A stretch of 64,000 bases of DNA, from positions 1 to 64,000 of the forward strand of contig NZ_CP049888.1 of NCBI RefSeq assembly GCF_011304355.1, read 5' to 3'. The stretch is from Weissella coleopterorum. Lineage in GTDB: Bacteria > Bacillota > Bacilli > Lactobacillales > Lactobacillaceae. Position 1 is the first letter of the stretch. Each line of letters begins with the position of its first letter. Below, piece by piece: positions 16,518-23,622 of the stretch. The position numbers were made by a program, and so were the translations under genes. The notes below the pieces were generated by a model, which was given only the letters and a program-made list of their open reading frames with translations, made no database searches and had not been told where the DNA came from.

Positions 16518-18344
16518 TTAAAAACTAAAGCCGTTAAGGAAATAATCATTAATTTCATCGTTTGACATATTCCCAAACGGCGATTTGGTTGCCTTTTCTT
16601 CAACGTTAGTAAAATCAGTATAGTAAAATTGACCTTCAAACAAAGCATTCACAATTGCGTCAGCAACGTCAATCTTTTGTGTATTAGTATTTTTATCTAT
16701 CTTAATTCCATTATTATCAGAAACAATCACAGCATTAACCAAAGCTTGTTGCATTGCTTGGTCATCAAACATTGTAATATTGTGCTTGATAAACATATTT
16801 TGTAAAAACTTGGTTGGTTCATTTAACGACTTAATACCTTGGCGAACTGGAATAATCAGATACTCTTCTTTAACTTCGTCTAATCGTCTAATAAAACCGC
16901 CTGTACCCCATTGATCGTACAAAATGCCCTTAACGTTTAACTCGTTCATTTCAATAAAGTTAAGCATCCAATTAAATACTTCATCTTCATCAATCAAACC
17001 GAAACGATCACGCGTTATTGTCGCAAATCCTTTTGCCTGAACATCACGATAATTAATATTGTCGCGTTGTTCCTTTGCTTCAATTGATCCGGCTTTTGAT
17101 AATGGAATCCATGAATGCTGATACAAATGATATTTTTGATTGCCTTGTGCGTCCAAATACGGAAATACAAAAGCGACCGACGTATCGTCGTTTGTTTGGG
17201 AAAAGTCAAAGCCAATAAAAACATCACGGCCGAACATTTTAAAATCATCAATGATTGATGCCTGAATTAAGTCTAACGGCAAAAATGCATTTTCTTTGGC
17301 GTTCTGCCACATATTCATATTCTTAACAATAAACTCTGATAAAAGACCTTGTGATGCTTTAGCTTCACGTTCGGTAACCATTCCTTCAATCAATTGTTTT
17401 CGCTTAAGTGGCAATTCCATTAATGGGTTACTCTTTTGCCATGTTTCTGGATCAAACGTCTCATCTTTATCATCTTGTTCCCAAATTAAAACTAAATCTT
17501 TATCAATTTCGTTCCAATTTTCATTTTCAATATATTTGGAATAACGTTTATAATCTTCAAACATCGGTGTATTTGGATCAAGACCAGCTGTTGAAATATA
17601 AAACATTTGAGCCAATGGATTTTGAACCATTCCAGAAGTCATAGCACTAATAAAATCACGTTGGCCTTGCCCAAATAAATGGTATTCGTCAACAATGCCG
17701 GTAGTGTAATGATCTCCGTCAGAATCACTTGATTGCGCCGACAATCGTTTCATTGATGTTGATTGAGAATTGATCCGCATTTCATTTCTGTTATATTCAA
17801 TTTGCCAATCTTTGCCAATCTTTTTAAAGACACCATCTTTTAATTTAATCCAATTTCCCTTCATGTATTCGTATAAAGGTTTGGTGTGCGAAATATCTAT
17901 CGAACTGACTGCAAGTTGTCTATTCATGTTAGGCTGCCCAAACAAGAAATTATATAAAGAATACGCTGATAGAACTTGCGTTTTCCCATTCGTCCGCGCC
18001 ATTGAAATAAAAATATTCTTAAATCGCATCCCTTTTGTATCAGGATTACGCCAACCTTGAATCATAGATAGAATAAATTGTTGATATGGTGATGGCTTAA
18101 ATGGTTCTCCAGATGACACATCCTTTAAAAGAGTCGCAAACTTATTAATCTTTTGCGCTTCTTCAACGTCATAAATGTATTGGAAATTATCATCATCTTC
18201 AATTCGCCTCAAATCGCTTATATGGCGTTTAGACGCTTGTTTAATTTTCTCGCCTGCAATTACTCTACCTTCCAAAACACCAACGGCATATAGTAAAGCA
18301 GGATCATCTGGGTAACGTGCTAATAAATCTTTATACTTCATCAT
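16518..18344 (-). CDS. terL: Terminase large subunit
   Basis: 608 aa. The ATPase domain contains a Walker A-type ARTNGKTQVLS (about residue 120), a Walker B-type GIVDEYHLFG (about residue 215), and a nuclease domain with the metal-binding Asp in FIGFDFSQTNDDTS (about 375) and YDQWGTGG (about 460). This is the Terminase_1 type used by cos phages. It powers DNA packaging and cuts concatemers. The start overlaps the stop of the small subunit gene (AATAAATGATG), so the two are coupled. Confidence 0.94.
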   Translation of the reverse strand: MMKYKDLLARYPDDPALLYAVGVLEGRVIAGEKIKQASKRHISDLRRIEDDDNFQYIYDVEEAQKINKFATLLKDVSSGEPFKPSPYQQFILSMIQGWRNPDTKGMRFKNIFISMARTNGKTQVLSAYSLYNFLFGQPNMNRQLAVSSIDISHTKPLYEYMKGNWIKLKDGVFKKIGKDWQIEYNRNEMRINSQSTSMKRLSAQSSDSDGDHYTTGIVDEYHLFGQGQRDFISAMTSGMVQNPLAQMFYISTAGLDPNTPMFEDYKRYSKYIENENWNEIDKDLVLIWEQDDKDETFDPETWQKSNPLMELPLKRKQLIEGMVTEREAKASQGLLSEFIVKNMNMWQNAKENAFLPLDLIQASIIDDFKMFGRDVFIGFDFSQTNDDTSVAFVFPYLDAQGNQKYHLYQHSWIPLSKAGSIEAKEQRDNINYRDVQAKGFATITRDRFGLIDEDEVFNWMLNFIEMNELNVKGILYDQWGTGGFIRRLDEVKEEYLIIPVRQGIKSLNEPTKFLQNMFIKHNITMFDDQAMQQALVNAVIVSDNNGIKIDKNTNTQKIDVADAIVNALFEGQFYYTDFTNVEEKATKSPFGNMSNDEINDYFLNGFSF

Positions 18345-18826
18345 TTATTACCCCCAAAATATCCTGCCAAGTCTTCGCCCTTGGTTTCGTTGTCACTTTC
18401 TTCATCAGATTTCGCCATATCAATTAACGTGGCCCGACTTTGTGGCGATAATCCTAAATCACTACCAATTGATTTAATTACCTTAGTAGCTGAATCAATA
18501 ATGGCAACCGCTGGATTTTTAAATAATTTATCGCCCGCCGAATAAATAACACCATCTTTCTTAACGGACTCATAAGCTTCTCGCAACATAGCATAATTAA
18601 TTACTAACGTCTCAACTTCTGACTGATCAACCTGAATTACATAACCTGTTTCGTTCAACGCTGGAACAATCTTTGACCACAACTTTTTAGCTTCCCCAGT
18701 CAAATGTTTTGGCGGAGTAGTTGATAATTTTTCAGCATTCTCAGCTACTTTTTTCAAAGCTTCAGTGTGATCGCGCTGATCCTTTCTATCTTTGTCGTCA
18801 GTTGTAATTTTTGCTTTTCTCGGCAT
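18341..18826 (-). CDS. terS: Terminase small subunit, P27 family
   Basis: 161 aa with the P27 family pattern: HLTGEAKKLWSKIVPAL, LVINYAMLREAYE, KNPAVAIIDSATKVIKSIGSDLGLSPQSR. It recognises the packaging site. A strong GGAGG-type site precedes the ATG at 18826. It follows the HNH gene and a short non-coding G-rich segment that may hold cos. Confidence 0.9.
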   Translation of the reverse strand: MPRKAKITTDDKDRKDQRDHTEALKKVAENAEKLSTTPPKHLTGEAKKLWSKIVPALNETGYVIQVDQSEVETLVINYAMLREAYESVKKDGVIYSAGDKLFKNPAVAIIDSATKVIKSIGSDLGLSPQSRATLIDMAKSDEESDNETKGEDLAGYFGGNK

Positions 18827-18840
18827 TTCATCACCTCCTT

Positions 18841-18934
18841 TGCCAATTTAAAAAATAATAATAACTGCACCGTGTGAAAGAGATGCCACCATTTGTTATT
18901 CGGTTCTTTTCCTACTCAACGGGCGGGGGTATTT
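18841..18934. other. Candidate cos region between HNH and terS
   Basis: A 94-nt non-coding stretch with an isolated G-rich block (CGGGCGGGGGT, about 18921-18931) in otherwise AT-rich sequence. In cos phages with an HNH protein next to the terminase, the cohesive ends lie in this interval and are often G/C-rich. The exact nicks cannot be seen. Confidence 0.4.
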
Positions 18935-19435
18935 TTATTTTTTTAAAATTTTTATCCACCAATTTTTAGAAATATTTTTTAATTGATTGTCATTTAATTT
19001 TTTCTCAACCGCAGTCTTGTGATTGTGTTGTGACCTAGTCAATAACCAAAGGTTATCTGTATTCAGTTGTTCATCACGACCAAGCAAGCGCCTAGGCACA
19101 ACGTGATCAACGATAAGATCGCCCTTGTCCCAAGCCTTGCCATCAACGCCATCAAGATAACCATCACGTTGCTTTACATAGCTTGCAATCTTTTCCCATT
19201 GCTTGCTTTGATAGAAGCCATCATGTAACTCTTGTCTAGTTGTCTCATCATAAGACTGTGTTGCTTCACGTAGCTTCTGTTGCCCGCGTAACGTCCTTGA
19301 TGAAAGCTCCTGACTATTTAACCGCTGTTGATTAAAACGTTGCATACGTGCCTCGTAATGCTTCTGACAATAGTCATACTTCATTGGTATCAATTCAGTA
19401 CATCTAATCTCCGCACATCTATGCATTCTCATCTT
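18935..19435 (-). CDS. HNH endonuclease (packaging-associated)
   Basis: About 166 aa. The N-terminus has a Cys/His cluster (HRCAEIRCTELIPMKYDYCQKH) that could bind zinc. The HNH core is DHVVPRRLLG (about residue 113) followed by DNLWLLTRSQHNHKT (about residue 130). Such HNH proteins cooperate with the terminase to cut cos in many Gram-positive phages (established for HK97 and staphylococcal cos phages). Start is uncertain: 19435 is used, and 19423 is possible. The start region overlaps the upstream gene by up to 17 nt. Confidence 0.88.
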   Translation of the reverse strand, partial: KMRMHRCAEIRCTELIPMKYDYCQKHYEARMQRFNQQRLNSQELSSRTLRGQQKLREATQSYDETTRQELHDGFYQSKQWEKIASYVKQRDGYLDGVDGKAWDKGDLIVDHVVPRRLLGRDEQLNTDNLWLLTRSQHNHKTAVEKKLNDNQLKNISKNWWIKILKK

Positions 19436-19856
19436 CATCGCCCCAATCCACAATCAAACGATATACAGGTTCTTGACCAGCATAAAGTCCATCGGTATCT
19501 AATTCAGCTTTATATCCTAACTCAATTAAGTAATCAGACAAGCGCTTTGCATTAATATCGTGAGCGTGAAAATATGTAGTGAGTCTTGTTTGATATTCAC
19601 CACGCTTAATCGCTTCGTTGATTTCTTTAAATGCTTTATTCCGCAGTAATTCAAATGATTCATCCATGCCATCAATCGTTTTATTCAATGCTTCATCTGC
19701 CGTAAATGGTTCAATGGGTTCTTTCTCTGTCCTTTCGTAAGCGCCAGAATATAATTCTTTAGATAGCATTTCTTTTTCGTCTTCTGTCAAAACACCTTCA
19801 GCGTCTAAGTGACCGTCATGTACGCTGACTCTCTTCTTCCTATAACTAAACATCAT
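19419..19856 (-). CDS. Hypothetical phage protein
   Basis: 145 aa with a strong AGGAGGAATTAA site before the ATG. The N-terminal third is acidic and helical (LTEDEKEMLSKELYSGAY); the C-terminal third looks like a small alpha/beta fold (TTYFHAHDINAKRLSDYLIELGY, then EPVYRLIVDWGDEDE). It has no recognised family. It lies between the small-gene cluster and HNH and ends inside the HNH start region, so the two are translationally linked. Confidence 0.65.
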   Translation of the reverse strand: MMFSYRKKRVSVHDGHLDAEGVLTEDEKEMLSKELYSGAYERTEKEPIEPFTADEALNKTIDGMDESFELLRNKAFKEINEAIKRGEYQTRLTTYFHAHDINAKRLSDYLIELGYKAELDTDGLYAGQEPVYRLIVDWGDEDENA

Positions 19857-19878
19857 TTTAATTCCTCCTAAATAAAAA

Positions 19879-19900
19879 CGCCTGAATTTAATCAGACGCT
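19879..19900 (-). terminator. Rho-independent terminator
   Basis: Minus-strand hairpin (arms CGTCTGA and TCAGGCG, with one G-T pair, loop TTAAAT) followed by TTTTTATTT. It lies just before the ribosome binding site of the 145-aa gene. Confidence 0.65.
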
Positions 19901-19964
19901 ACCGTTATGTACTCGGGCCTAGTTGCGTATCTAAAACAAAGTCGCAACTTGGACCGCAAACAAA

Positions 19965-19990
19965 AAAGCAACAACATAAGTCGTTGCTTT
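19965..19990 (-). terminator. Rho-independent terminator
   Basis: Minus-strand hairpin with arms AAAGCAAC/GTTGCTTT followed by six T. It closes the frame-disrupted small gene at 19994-20115. Confidence 0.75.
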
Positions 19991-19993
19991 CCA

Positions 19994-20115
19994 TTATGGA
20001 CGGCTGTCCGTTGACGCCGGAATCTTTTTAAAAAGAGAGTTGTGCTTAATATAAAGAGATACGATATCCGACGTCTGGGCAAGCATAACACGTTGATCAA
20101 TTTAAACCTAAACAT
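19994..20115 (-). pseudogene. Small phage gene apparently broken by a 1-nt deletion
   Basis: A strong site (AGGAGGAATTAA) and an ATG at 20115 begin MFRFK, but the ATG frame then runs as an implausible Arg/Leu-rich string through the terminator. The -1 frame gives a protein-like segment, DQRVMLAQTSDIVSLYIKHN then SLFKKIPASTDSRP, ending in TAA at 19994, just before a terminator. Restoring one A in the AAA run near 20101 would join both into a ~40-aa protein. The start region resembles that of the downstream 145-aa gene (same site, ATG, TTTAG), suggesting duplication. This could be a real mutation or a homopolymer sequencing error. Function unknown. Confidence 0.45.
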
Positions 20116-20133
20116 ATTAATTCCTCCTACAAA

Positions 20134-20160
20134 AAAAGCCTAACAAATGTTAGACGCTTT
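20134..20160 (-). terminator. Rho-independent terminator after 138-aa gene
   Basis: Minus-strand hairpin AAAGC-GT bulge-CTAACA / TGTTAGGCTTT followed by a run of T. It ends the transcript of the 20168-20584 gene. Confidence 0.7.
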
Positions 20161-20167
20161 TTAAATT

Positions 20168-20584
20168 TTAGAAGAATGAATCTTCCTTAATTAGGATAGA
20201 CTCATTTCTAACATCTTCAAGCCCAAGAGCTGTATAATCCTTTTGATAAATGACATACATCATAGGGTCGCCCAGAGAGTTGGGTTTTTCATTAAACCTT
20301 CGAAAATCTTTAGATATCTCCACCCATCTTTTATATTGGTGTGAATCATCATTAAGCTTAAATTTATAATTTAAATTTTCAATTTTTTCTAGTTTCCCTA
20401 AGTTAGATGCAACAAAGCAAGTTACTAATTCTCCCATCAACGTTTCAATCTCGTTCGATAACTCGTCGCGAAATTTTATGGTACTTGGCCCTAAGTACGC
20501 TTTTTCCAAAGTACCGACTTTGTTTTGTAAAATATTCATTTTAATCTCAAAGTCACTTAAGTTCATAGATTTGTTTTCTGACAT
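20168..20584 (-). CDS. Hypothetical cargo (moron-like) protein
   Basis: 138 aa, helical N-terminus (MNLSDFEIKMNILQNKVGTLEKAY) and a mixed C-terminal half; no recognised family. It has its own extended -10 promoter (20644-20652), an AAAGGAG site and its own terminator (20134-20160), so it is an independent transcription unit inside the late region. That arrangement is typical of morons, genes carried by prophages and expressed in the lysogen. The product could be a phage-exclusion or host-benefit protein; this is inference. Confidence 0.65.
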   Translation of the reverse strand: MSENKSMNLSDFEIKMNILQNKVGTLEKAYLGPSTIKFRDELSNEIETLMGELVTCFVASNLGKLEKIENLNYKFKLNDDSHQYKRWVEISKDFRRFNEKPNSLGDPMMYVIYQKDYTALGLEDVRNESILIKEDSFF

Positions 20585-20643
20585 ATAATTATGTCTCCTT
20601 TTAATTTTATTTAGAGCTTATTCAATAAACTCCCTTATGCACG

Positions 20644-20652
20644 ATTATACCA
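20644..20652 (-). promoter_or_regulatory. Extended -10 promoter for 138-aa cargo gene
   Basis: Minus strand reads TGGTATAAT, a perfect extended -10. No good -35 lies 17 nt upstream. It is about 60 nt before the start codon at 20584. Confidence 0.6.
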
Positions 20653-20685
20653 TATTGTCAATAGGCTTTTTAGATTGTTTTAAAA

Positions 20686-20835
20686 TATAGTAGGTAAGGA
20701 TTTGCACCTTACATGATTGAATATTTAATTTTGATGTCAATTCATCAAAGCTCACCATCTCTATCAAAGGTTGCGACCCTTTAAACAATTCAATCTATCA
20801 AGCTAATTGCGTCTACCTATTCCGCCACTACTATA
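20686..20835 (-). ncRNA. tRNA-like structured RNA (about 150 nt)
   Basis: The minus-strand 5' part (ATAGTAG, then TGGCGGAATAGGTAGACGC) copies the acceptor, U8 and D-arm of a tRNA-Leu/Ser. The 3' part has a perfect T-arm (TAAGG-TGCAAAT-CCTTA) and an acceptor partner, so TATAGTAG (20828-20835) pairs with CTACTATA (20686-20693). Between them lie the hairpins CAATT/AATTG, AAAGG-GTCGCAA-CCTTT (a 7-nt loop with U33 and A37, anticodon CGC if functional) and TTTGATG-AATTGA-CATCAAA. At 150 nt it is far longer than a tRNA (at most ~95) and no CCA is encoded. It may be a degenerate phage tRNA or a tRNA-mimicking RNA. Confidence 0.6.
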
Positions 20836-20968
20836 CAGCTCAGGATACGAAGGGATAACCTCTCATTCGGACTAACTACGATCCACCTTTGCCAATCGAA
20901 CTTTATTAATTATTCGATACTAACATACTAGCACCATTCACACCCTAGTGATGACCGCTAAAACACCG
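20836..20968. other. Non-coding segment upstream of tRNA-like RNA
   Basis: About 130 nt between the 70-aa gene and the tRNA-like RNA with no open frame of note. It has an ATCGAA/TTCGAT inverted repeat (6 bp) around 20898-20920 and looks structured, possibly a leader or further degenerate tRNA sequence. No confident assignment. Confidence 0.35.
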
Positions 20969-21181
20969 CTATTCTCCCGTTTTTAGAGTTTCTTTGCGCT
21001 CATCAATTAATTCCAATAACTCATCAATATCATCATTGGTCGCCATAGTACGAATGAATGTCCTTGCCCTTGTACGATAATTTAAATATTTATTATGTTC
21101 TTTATTCTTTTCTTGCCATGCTTTATTGGCTTCATTTTGAGCCGTGGTTGATGGTTCTACATATTTCTTTGGTCTCGCCAT
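20969..21181 (-). CDS. Small basic helical phage protein
   Basis: 70 aa from the ATG at 21181 (MARPKKYVEPSTTAQNEANK, then KYLNYRTRARTFIRTMATND). Basic and helical, with an acidic C-terminus (DELLELIDERKETL). The ATG overlaps the stop of the upstream membrane gene (TAATG), so it is translated by coupling. Short proteins of this composition occur near ArpU in lactobacillus phages; function is unknown, and a nucleic-acid binding role is a guess from charge. A longer frame upstream is not needed. Confidence 0.68.
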   Translation of the reverse strand: MARPKKYVEPSTTAQNEANKAWQEKNKEHNKYLNYRTRARTFIRTMATNDDIDELLELIDERKETLKTGE

Positions 21182-21402
21182 TAAAATATCCCCGTAATTC
21201 CTAAAATAGCCAAAATAACTGTAACCAACGCTAGAATCGAAACCCAAAAATATGCTCGGTGTCCATCTGTTTTATAACGCCATACACCCCAAATAAATAC
21301 TAACGAGTAAGCAACCAACATAAGCCAATCAGTATTAATAAACATATTCAAAACGGCAGTTGTAACTACTAATAACATTAAAGCAAAATCAATTTTTTTC
21401 AT
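21181..21402 (-). CDS. Small membrane protein
   Basis: 73 aa with three hydrophobic stretches (about 6-20, 25-41 and 50-72: FALMLLVVTTAVL, WLMLVAYSLVFIWGVW, FWVSILALVTVILAILGITGIF). No known family. It is translationally coupled to the 70-aa gene that follows. It lies downstream of the 34-aa peptide unit. Membrane location is clear; role is not. Confidence 0.62.
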   Translation of the reverse strand: MKKIDFALMLLVVTTAVLNMFINTDWLMLVAYSLVFIWGVWRYKTDGHRAYFWVSILALVTVILAILGITGIF

Positions 21403-21406
21403 TATC

Positions 21407-21415
21407 TGTTATAAT
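21407..21415 (+). promoter_or_regulatory. Rightward extended -10 promoter (antisense to peptide gene)
   Basis: The plus strand reads TGTTATAAT, a perfect extended -10 (TGN-TATAAT). No -35 match is visible. It would start an RNA near 21422, running opposite to the 34-aa peptide gene. Confidence 0.5.
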
Positions 21416-21421
21416 ATGAGC

Positions 21422-21555
21422 ATACAACAAAGACGGCGATTGTTCGTCGCCTTGTTGCTATTTACTTCCAGAACTTATCAATCAACCACATTGCAACTGG
21501 TGTGATAATGGAAGCTATTTGAAGCTTACGGTCGGTCGTAAGCTTTTTCTTTTTG
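21422..21555 (+). ncRNA. Candidate antisense RNA overlapping the 34-aa peptide gene
   Basis: From the extended -10 at 21407-21415, a ~130-nt RNA would carry a 5' hairpin (GGCGA-TTGTTCG-TCGCC flanked by CAACAA/TTGTTG) and end at a perfect 9-bp terminator (arms 21522-21530 and 21537-21545) followed by TTTTCTTTTT. It would be complementary to most of the peptide's coding sequence and its 3' region. This is the layout of a type I antitoxin RNA. Existence of the transcript is inferred from promoter and terminator only. Confidence 0.45.
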
Positions 21556-21566
21556 CGCTTGCTCAT
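21462..21566 (-). CDS. 34-aa basic/hydrophobic peptide (candidate type I toxin)
   Basis: ATG at 21564-21566 with AAAGGAGGG upstream, and TAA at 21462-21464. The peptide begins MSKRKKKKLTTDRKLQ (strongly basic) and continues ASIITPVAMWLIDKFWK, a hydrophobic helix of about 15 residues that could insert in a membrane. It has its own consensus promoter (TTGTAA-N17-TATAAT at 21590-21618), very unusual for a gene in a late phage operon. An opposing promoter and a strong rightward terminator lie within and beyond it. Size, charge pattern and antisense layout fit a type I toxin, but no named family is recognised. Confidence 0.7.
   Translation of the reverse strand: MSKRKKKKLTTDRKLQIASIITPVAMWLIDKFWK
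21522..21552 (+). terminator. Rightward rho-independent terminator inside peptide gene
   Basis: Perfect arms AAGCTTACG and CGTAAGCTT with a 6-nt loop (GTCGGT), followed on the plus strand by a T-rich tract. It terminates plus-strand transcription, although all annotated genes here are minus-strand. Confidence 0.75.
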
Positions 21567-21589
21567 ATCTCCCTCCTTTCTATATTTAT

Positions 21590-21618
21590 ATTATACTATG
21601 AATATTATTTAATTACAA
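21590..21618 (-). promoter_or_regulatory. Sigma-A promoter of 34-aa peptide gene
   Basis: Minus strand: -35 TTGTAA (21613-21618), 17-nt spacer, -10 TATAAT (21590-21595). It lies about 24 nt upstream of the start codon, right after the fic terminator. Confidence 0.8.
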
Positions 21619-21638
21619 CACTTTTATACAAAAAAAGA

Positions 21639-21668
21639 CTATTAATTGATATACATACCAACTAATAG
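21639..21668 (-). terminator. Rho-independent terminator of fic
   Basis: Minus-strand hairpin of two 13-nt arms (CTATTAGTTGGTA with TATCAATTAATAG, two G-T pairs) and then TCTTTTTTT. It separates the Fic gene from the peptide unit. Confidence 0.75.
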
Positions 21669-21699
21669 CGATTATCTATAAAATAAAACACATTATTGA

Positions 21700-22956
21700 T
21701 TAAACTTCAAAATTAATTTTATGTTTCAGGGGTTTACCACCAGTTTGCATAATTATACCGTTTTCAGTCAATTCATCTATAGCTTTTTTCAAATGAGTTT
21801 TAGGATATTCTCCCCTTAAATGTTCGAATATCTCTCTGTCCTCAATTGGTGGCGTAACACCATCAGTAAATATTTCAGATTGAAATAGCGTGTACAATAT
21901 CTCTCTCTTCATATCGTTAAAGTTGGCATATTTATCTTGAATATATTCTTTTCCAACTTCCAATAAAGAAGCTTTTTCTTCTAAATCACTAATAACATCC
22001 TTTTGACCATCATAAATTATTTTCAACATTCCTTTTAAAAATAAAGTCAGATCTGCTCTGTTTTCCAATTTTCCAGCTTCTTCAAACAATTTATAATATT
22101 TTTGTACGGCAGAATGTATAGCTGTAGATATAGATATTCCTGTATACATATCTATCTTACTAGATAAATACGAAGATAATAAGTATCTACCAGTTCTACC
22201 ATTACCATCATTAAATGGGTGTGTATTCTCAAACATAAAATGAGTAACAATCGCTTTGATTATTGGATCTAAATTATCAATATTCATAAAATCAATTAAG
22301 GTCAACAATGCATTAGATATTTGAGCTTCAGACTTTGGAGGAATATGAATCTTTTTATCTTCATATCCAATCCAGATATTCTCTGCACCATCTCTAAATA
22401 ACTTACCATCTGGTAGAAATTTATTCTCAATTTCCCCATCTAATAGCGTATTATAAATATTTCTAAAATCTTCTAATTTATAAATCTTTATAGGCTTTCC
22501 TTTTATTGAATCTGAGTATAATTTCCCAGTAGAACTAAGTCGTGCCTTTCTCTTTCTATCCTTGGTAACATTTTCGATCATCGTACTTATTTCTTGTCGA
22601 TTTGTTTTAACACCTTCAATATCATTAGTGTATTCAAGCTCATTAATTATTAAATTATGAATAAAACTTTGTTTAGCAACGGTTGGTAATCTTCTCGCTA
22701 ACATTTCTATCTTTTTAGACGTCCTATATATTTTAGAAGTCAATTCATGGATATCATTCGTTAGTACTAAAAATATAACGTAATCAGAATGTTGAACATT
22801 ATATTTATCAATAAGAACTGGTCTCATACTAGTTTTAACTGTAGATGGACCAAATATCCTATTTTTATATTCTTTTTCTATTTCACTATCAACATCTAAA
22901 TTTATTTTTTTGTTAAGTGTGTATCTATATCTTTCAAGAGATATATAGCTAACCAT
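21700..22956 (-). CDS. Fic-family protein (class II, with inhibitory motif)
   Basis: 418 aa. The Fic core motif HPFNDGNGRTGR lies near residue 240; its His is the catalytic base for transferring AMP (or another phosphate-containing group) to a target hydroxyl. An inhibitory-helix motif (S/T)xxxE(G/N) is present as TNDIEG near residue 112, N-terminal to the core, the class II arrangement in which the Glu blocks productive ATP binding. The C-terminal ~90 residues look like a winged-helix domain (EIFEHLRGEYPKTHLKKAIDELTENGIIMQTGG). The gene is more AT-rich than its neighbours, has its own terminator, and sits between ArpU and packaging genes: a moron. Candidate roles are host modulation or anti-phage defence; the target is unknown. 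Confidence 0.88.
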   Translation of the reverse strand: MVSYISLERYRYTLNKKINLDVDSEIEKEYKNRIFGPSTVKTSMRPVLIDKYNVQHSDYVIFLVLTNDIHELTSKIYRTSKKIEMLARRLPTVAKQSFIHNLIINELEYTNDIEGVKTNRQEISTMIENVTKDRKRKARLSSTGKLYSDSIKGKPIKIYKLEDFRNIYNTLLDGEIENKFLPDGKLFRDGAENIWIGYEDKKIHIPPKSEAQISNALLTLIDFMNIDNLDPIIKAIVTHFMFENTHPFNDGNGRTGRYLLSSYLSSKIDMYTGISISTAIHSAVQKYYKLFEEAGKLENRADLTLFLKGMLKIIYDGQKDVISDLEEKASLLEVGKEYIQDKYANFNDMKREILYTLFQSEIFTDGVTPPIEDREIFEHLRGEYPKTHLKKAIDELTENGIIMQTGGKPLKHKINFEV

Positions 22957-23071
22957 AATAATCTCCTCTCATGCTGTTTATTATGAGTTAATATTACTTC
23001 ACAAATGCAATATTGTCCATATATTTAATTTGTCGCATCATTTTAAGCTATTGTATTTTAAAAAAAGACCA

Positions 23072-23536
23072 CTATTTTTTAGCGGTCTCTTCTTCTTTTT
23101 CATAGAATACAAGTAAGTTCATGTGATTCACAAAGTTGTACGCAAACATTACCAGTGCTTCAATCAATATCTCTTCTGCCTTTGTCTTACCAAAATAAAT
23201 ATTGTCATAAATTTCATTCCAATCCATTCGTTTGAAACACCTATATTCAAGAATGGTGCGATGATCATTTGGCATATTCCTACAAGCGTCCAGAATGGCG
23301 TTTAAAGCTTCCTGCGCTTGTACGTGTAAAACAACCTTATCTTCTCTGGCGTTACCGTCGGAGCTACCAGTGGGCATTCCCGATATGATTTGACCCTTAG
23401 CACCAGTAAAGTCTTCGCCTGCCATATACATAATCCGTGGCATTGCATTTTTCATGAAACGTTTTGCTTTTTTATAAGTTTCATACCTGTTTAAAGTTTG
23501 TTCATCTTCATCAAATAAATCAAATAATTCGTCCAC
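23072..23536 (-). CDS. ArpU-family late-gene transcription regulator
   Basis: About 154 aa. The central and C-terminal part (NMPNDHRTILEYRCFKRMDW, IYFGKTKAEEILIEALVMF) has the ArpU pattern: a 'P..hr.il...y' segment and a sigma-like helix-turn-helix. ArpU proteins switch on the late operon in Gram-positive phages. A GTG at 23536 with GGGAGG 10-11 nt upstream is my preferred start; an ATG at 23554 would place that site inside the gene. Its position last in the early region, before packaging genes, fits the role. Confidence 0.83.
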   Translation of the reverse strand: MDELFDLFDEDEQTLNRYETYKKAKRFMKNAMPRIMYMAGEDFTGAKGQIISGMPTGSSDGNAREDKVVLHVQAQEALNAILDACRNMPNDHRTILEYRCFKRMDWNEIYDNIYFGKTKAEEILIEALVMFAYNFVNHMNLLVFYEKEEETAKK

Positions 23537-23622
23537 TAACCCCGCGCCTCCCATGGTAAAATAGAATTATCAATTAACTATTTAAGGGCTGGCGTGAGCT
23601 GGCTTTTTTTGTTTGCCATGAA

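Noticed and set aside
19888..20115. 75-codon Arg/Leu-rich minus-strand frame with a good ribosome binding site
   Set aside because: It runs through a terminator and has improbable composition; the -1 frame is the protein-like one, so I describe a frame-disrupted gene instead.
23570..23610. Possible terminator GGGCTGGCGTGAGCTGGC with T-run
   Set aside because: The GCTGGC copies are direct, not inverted, so no stem forms.
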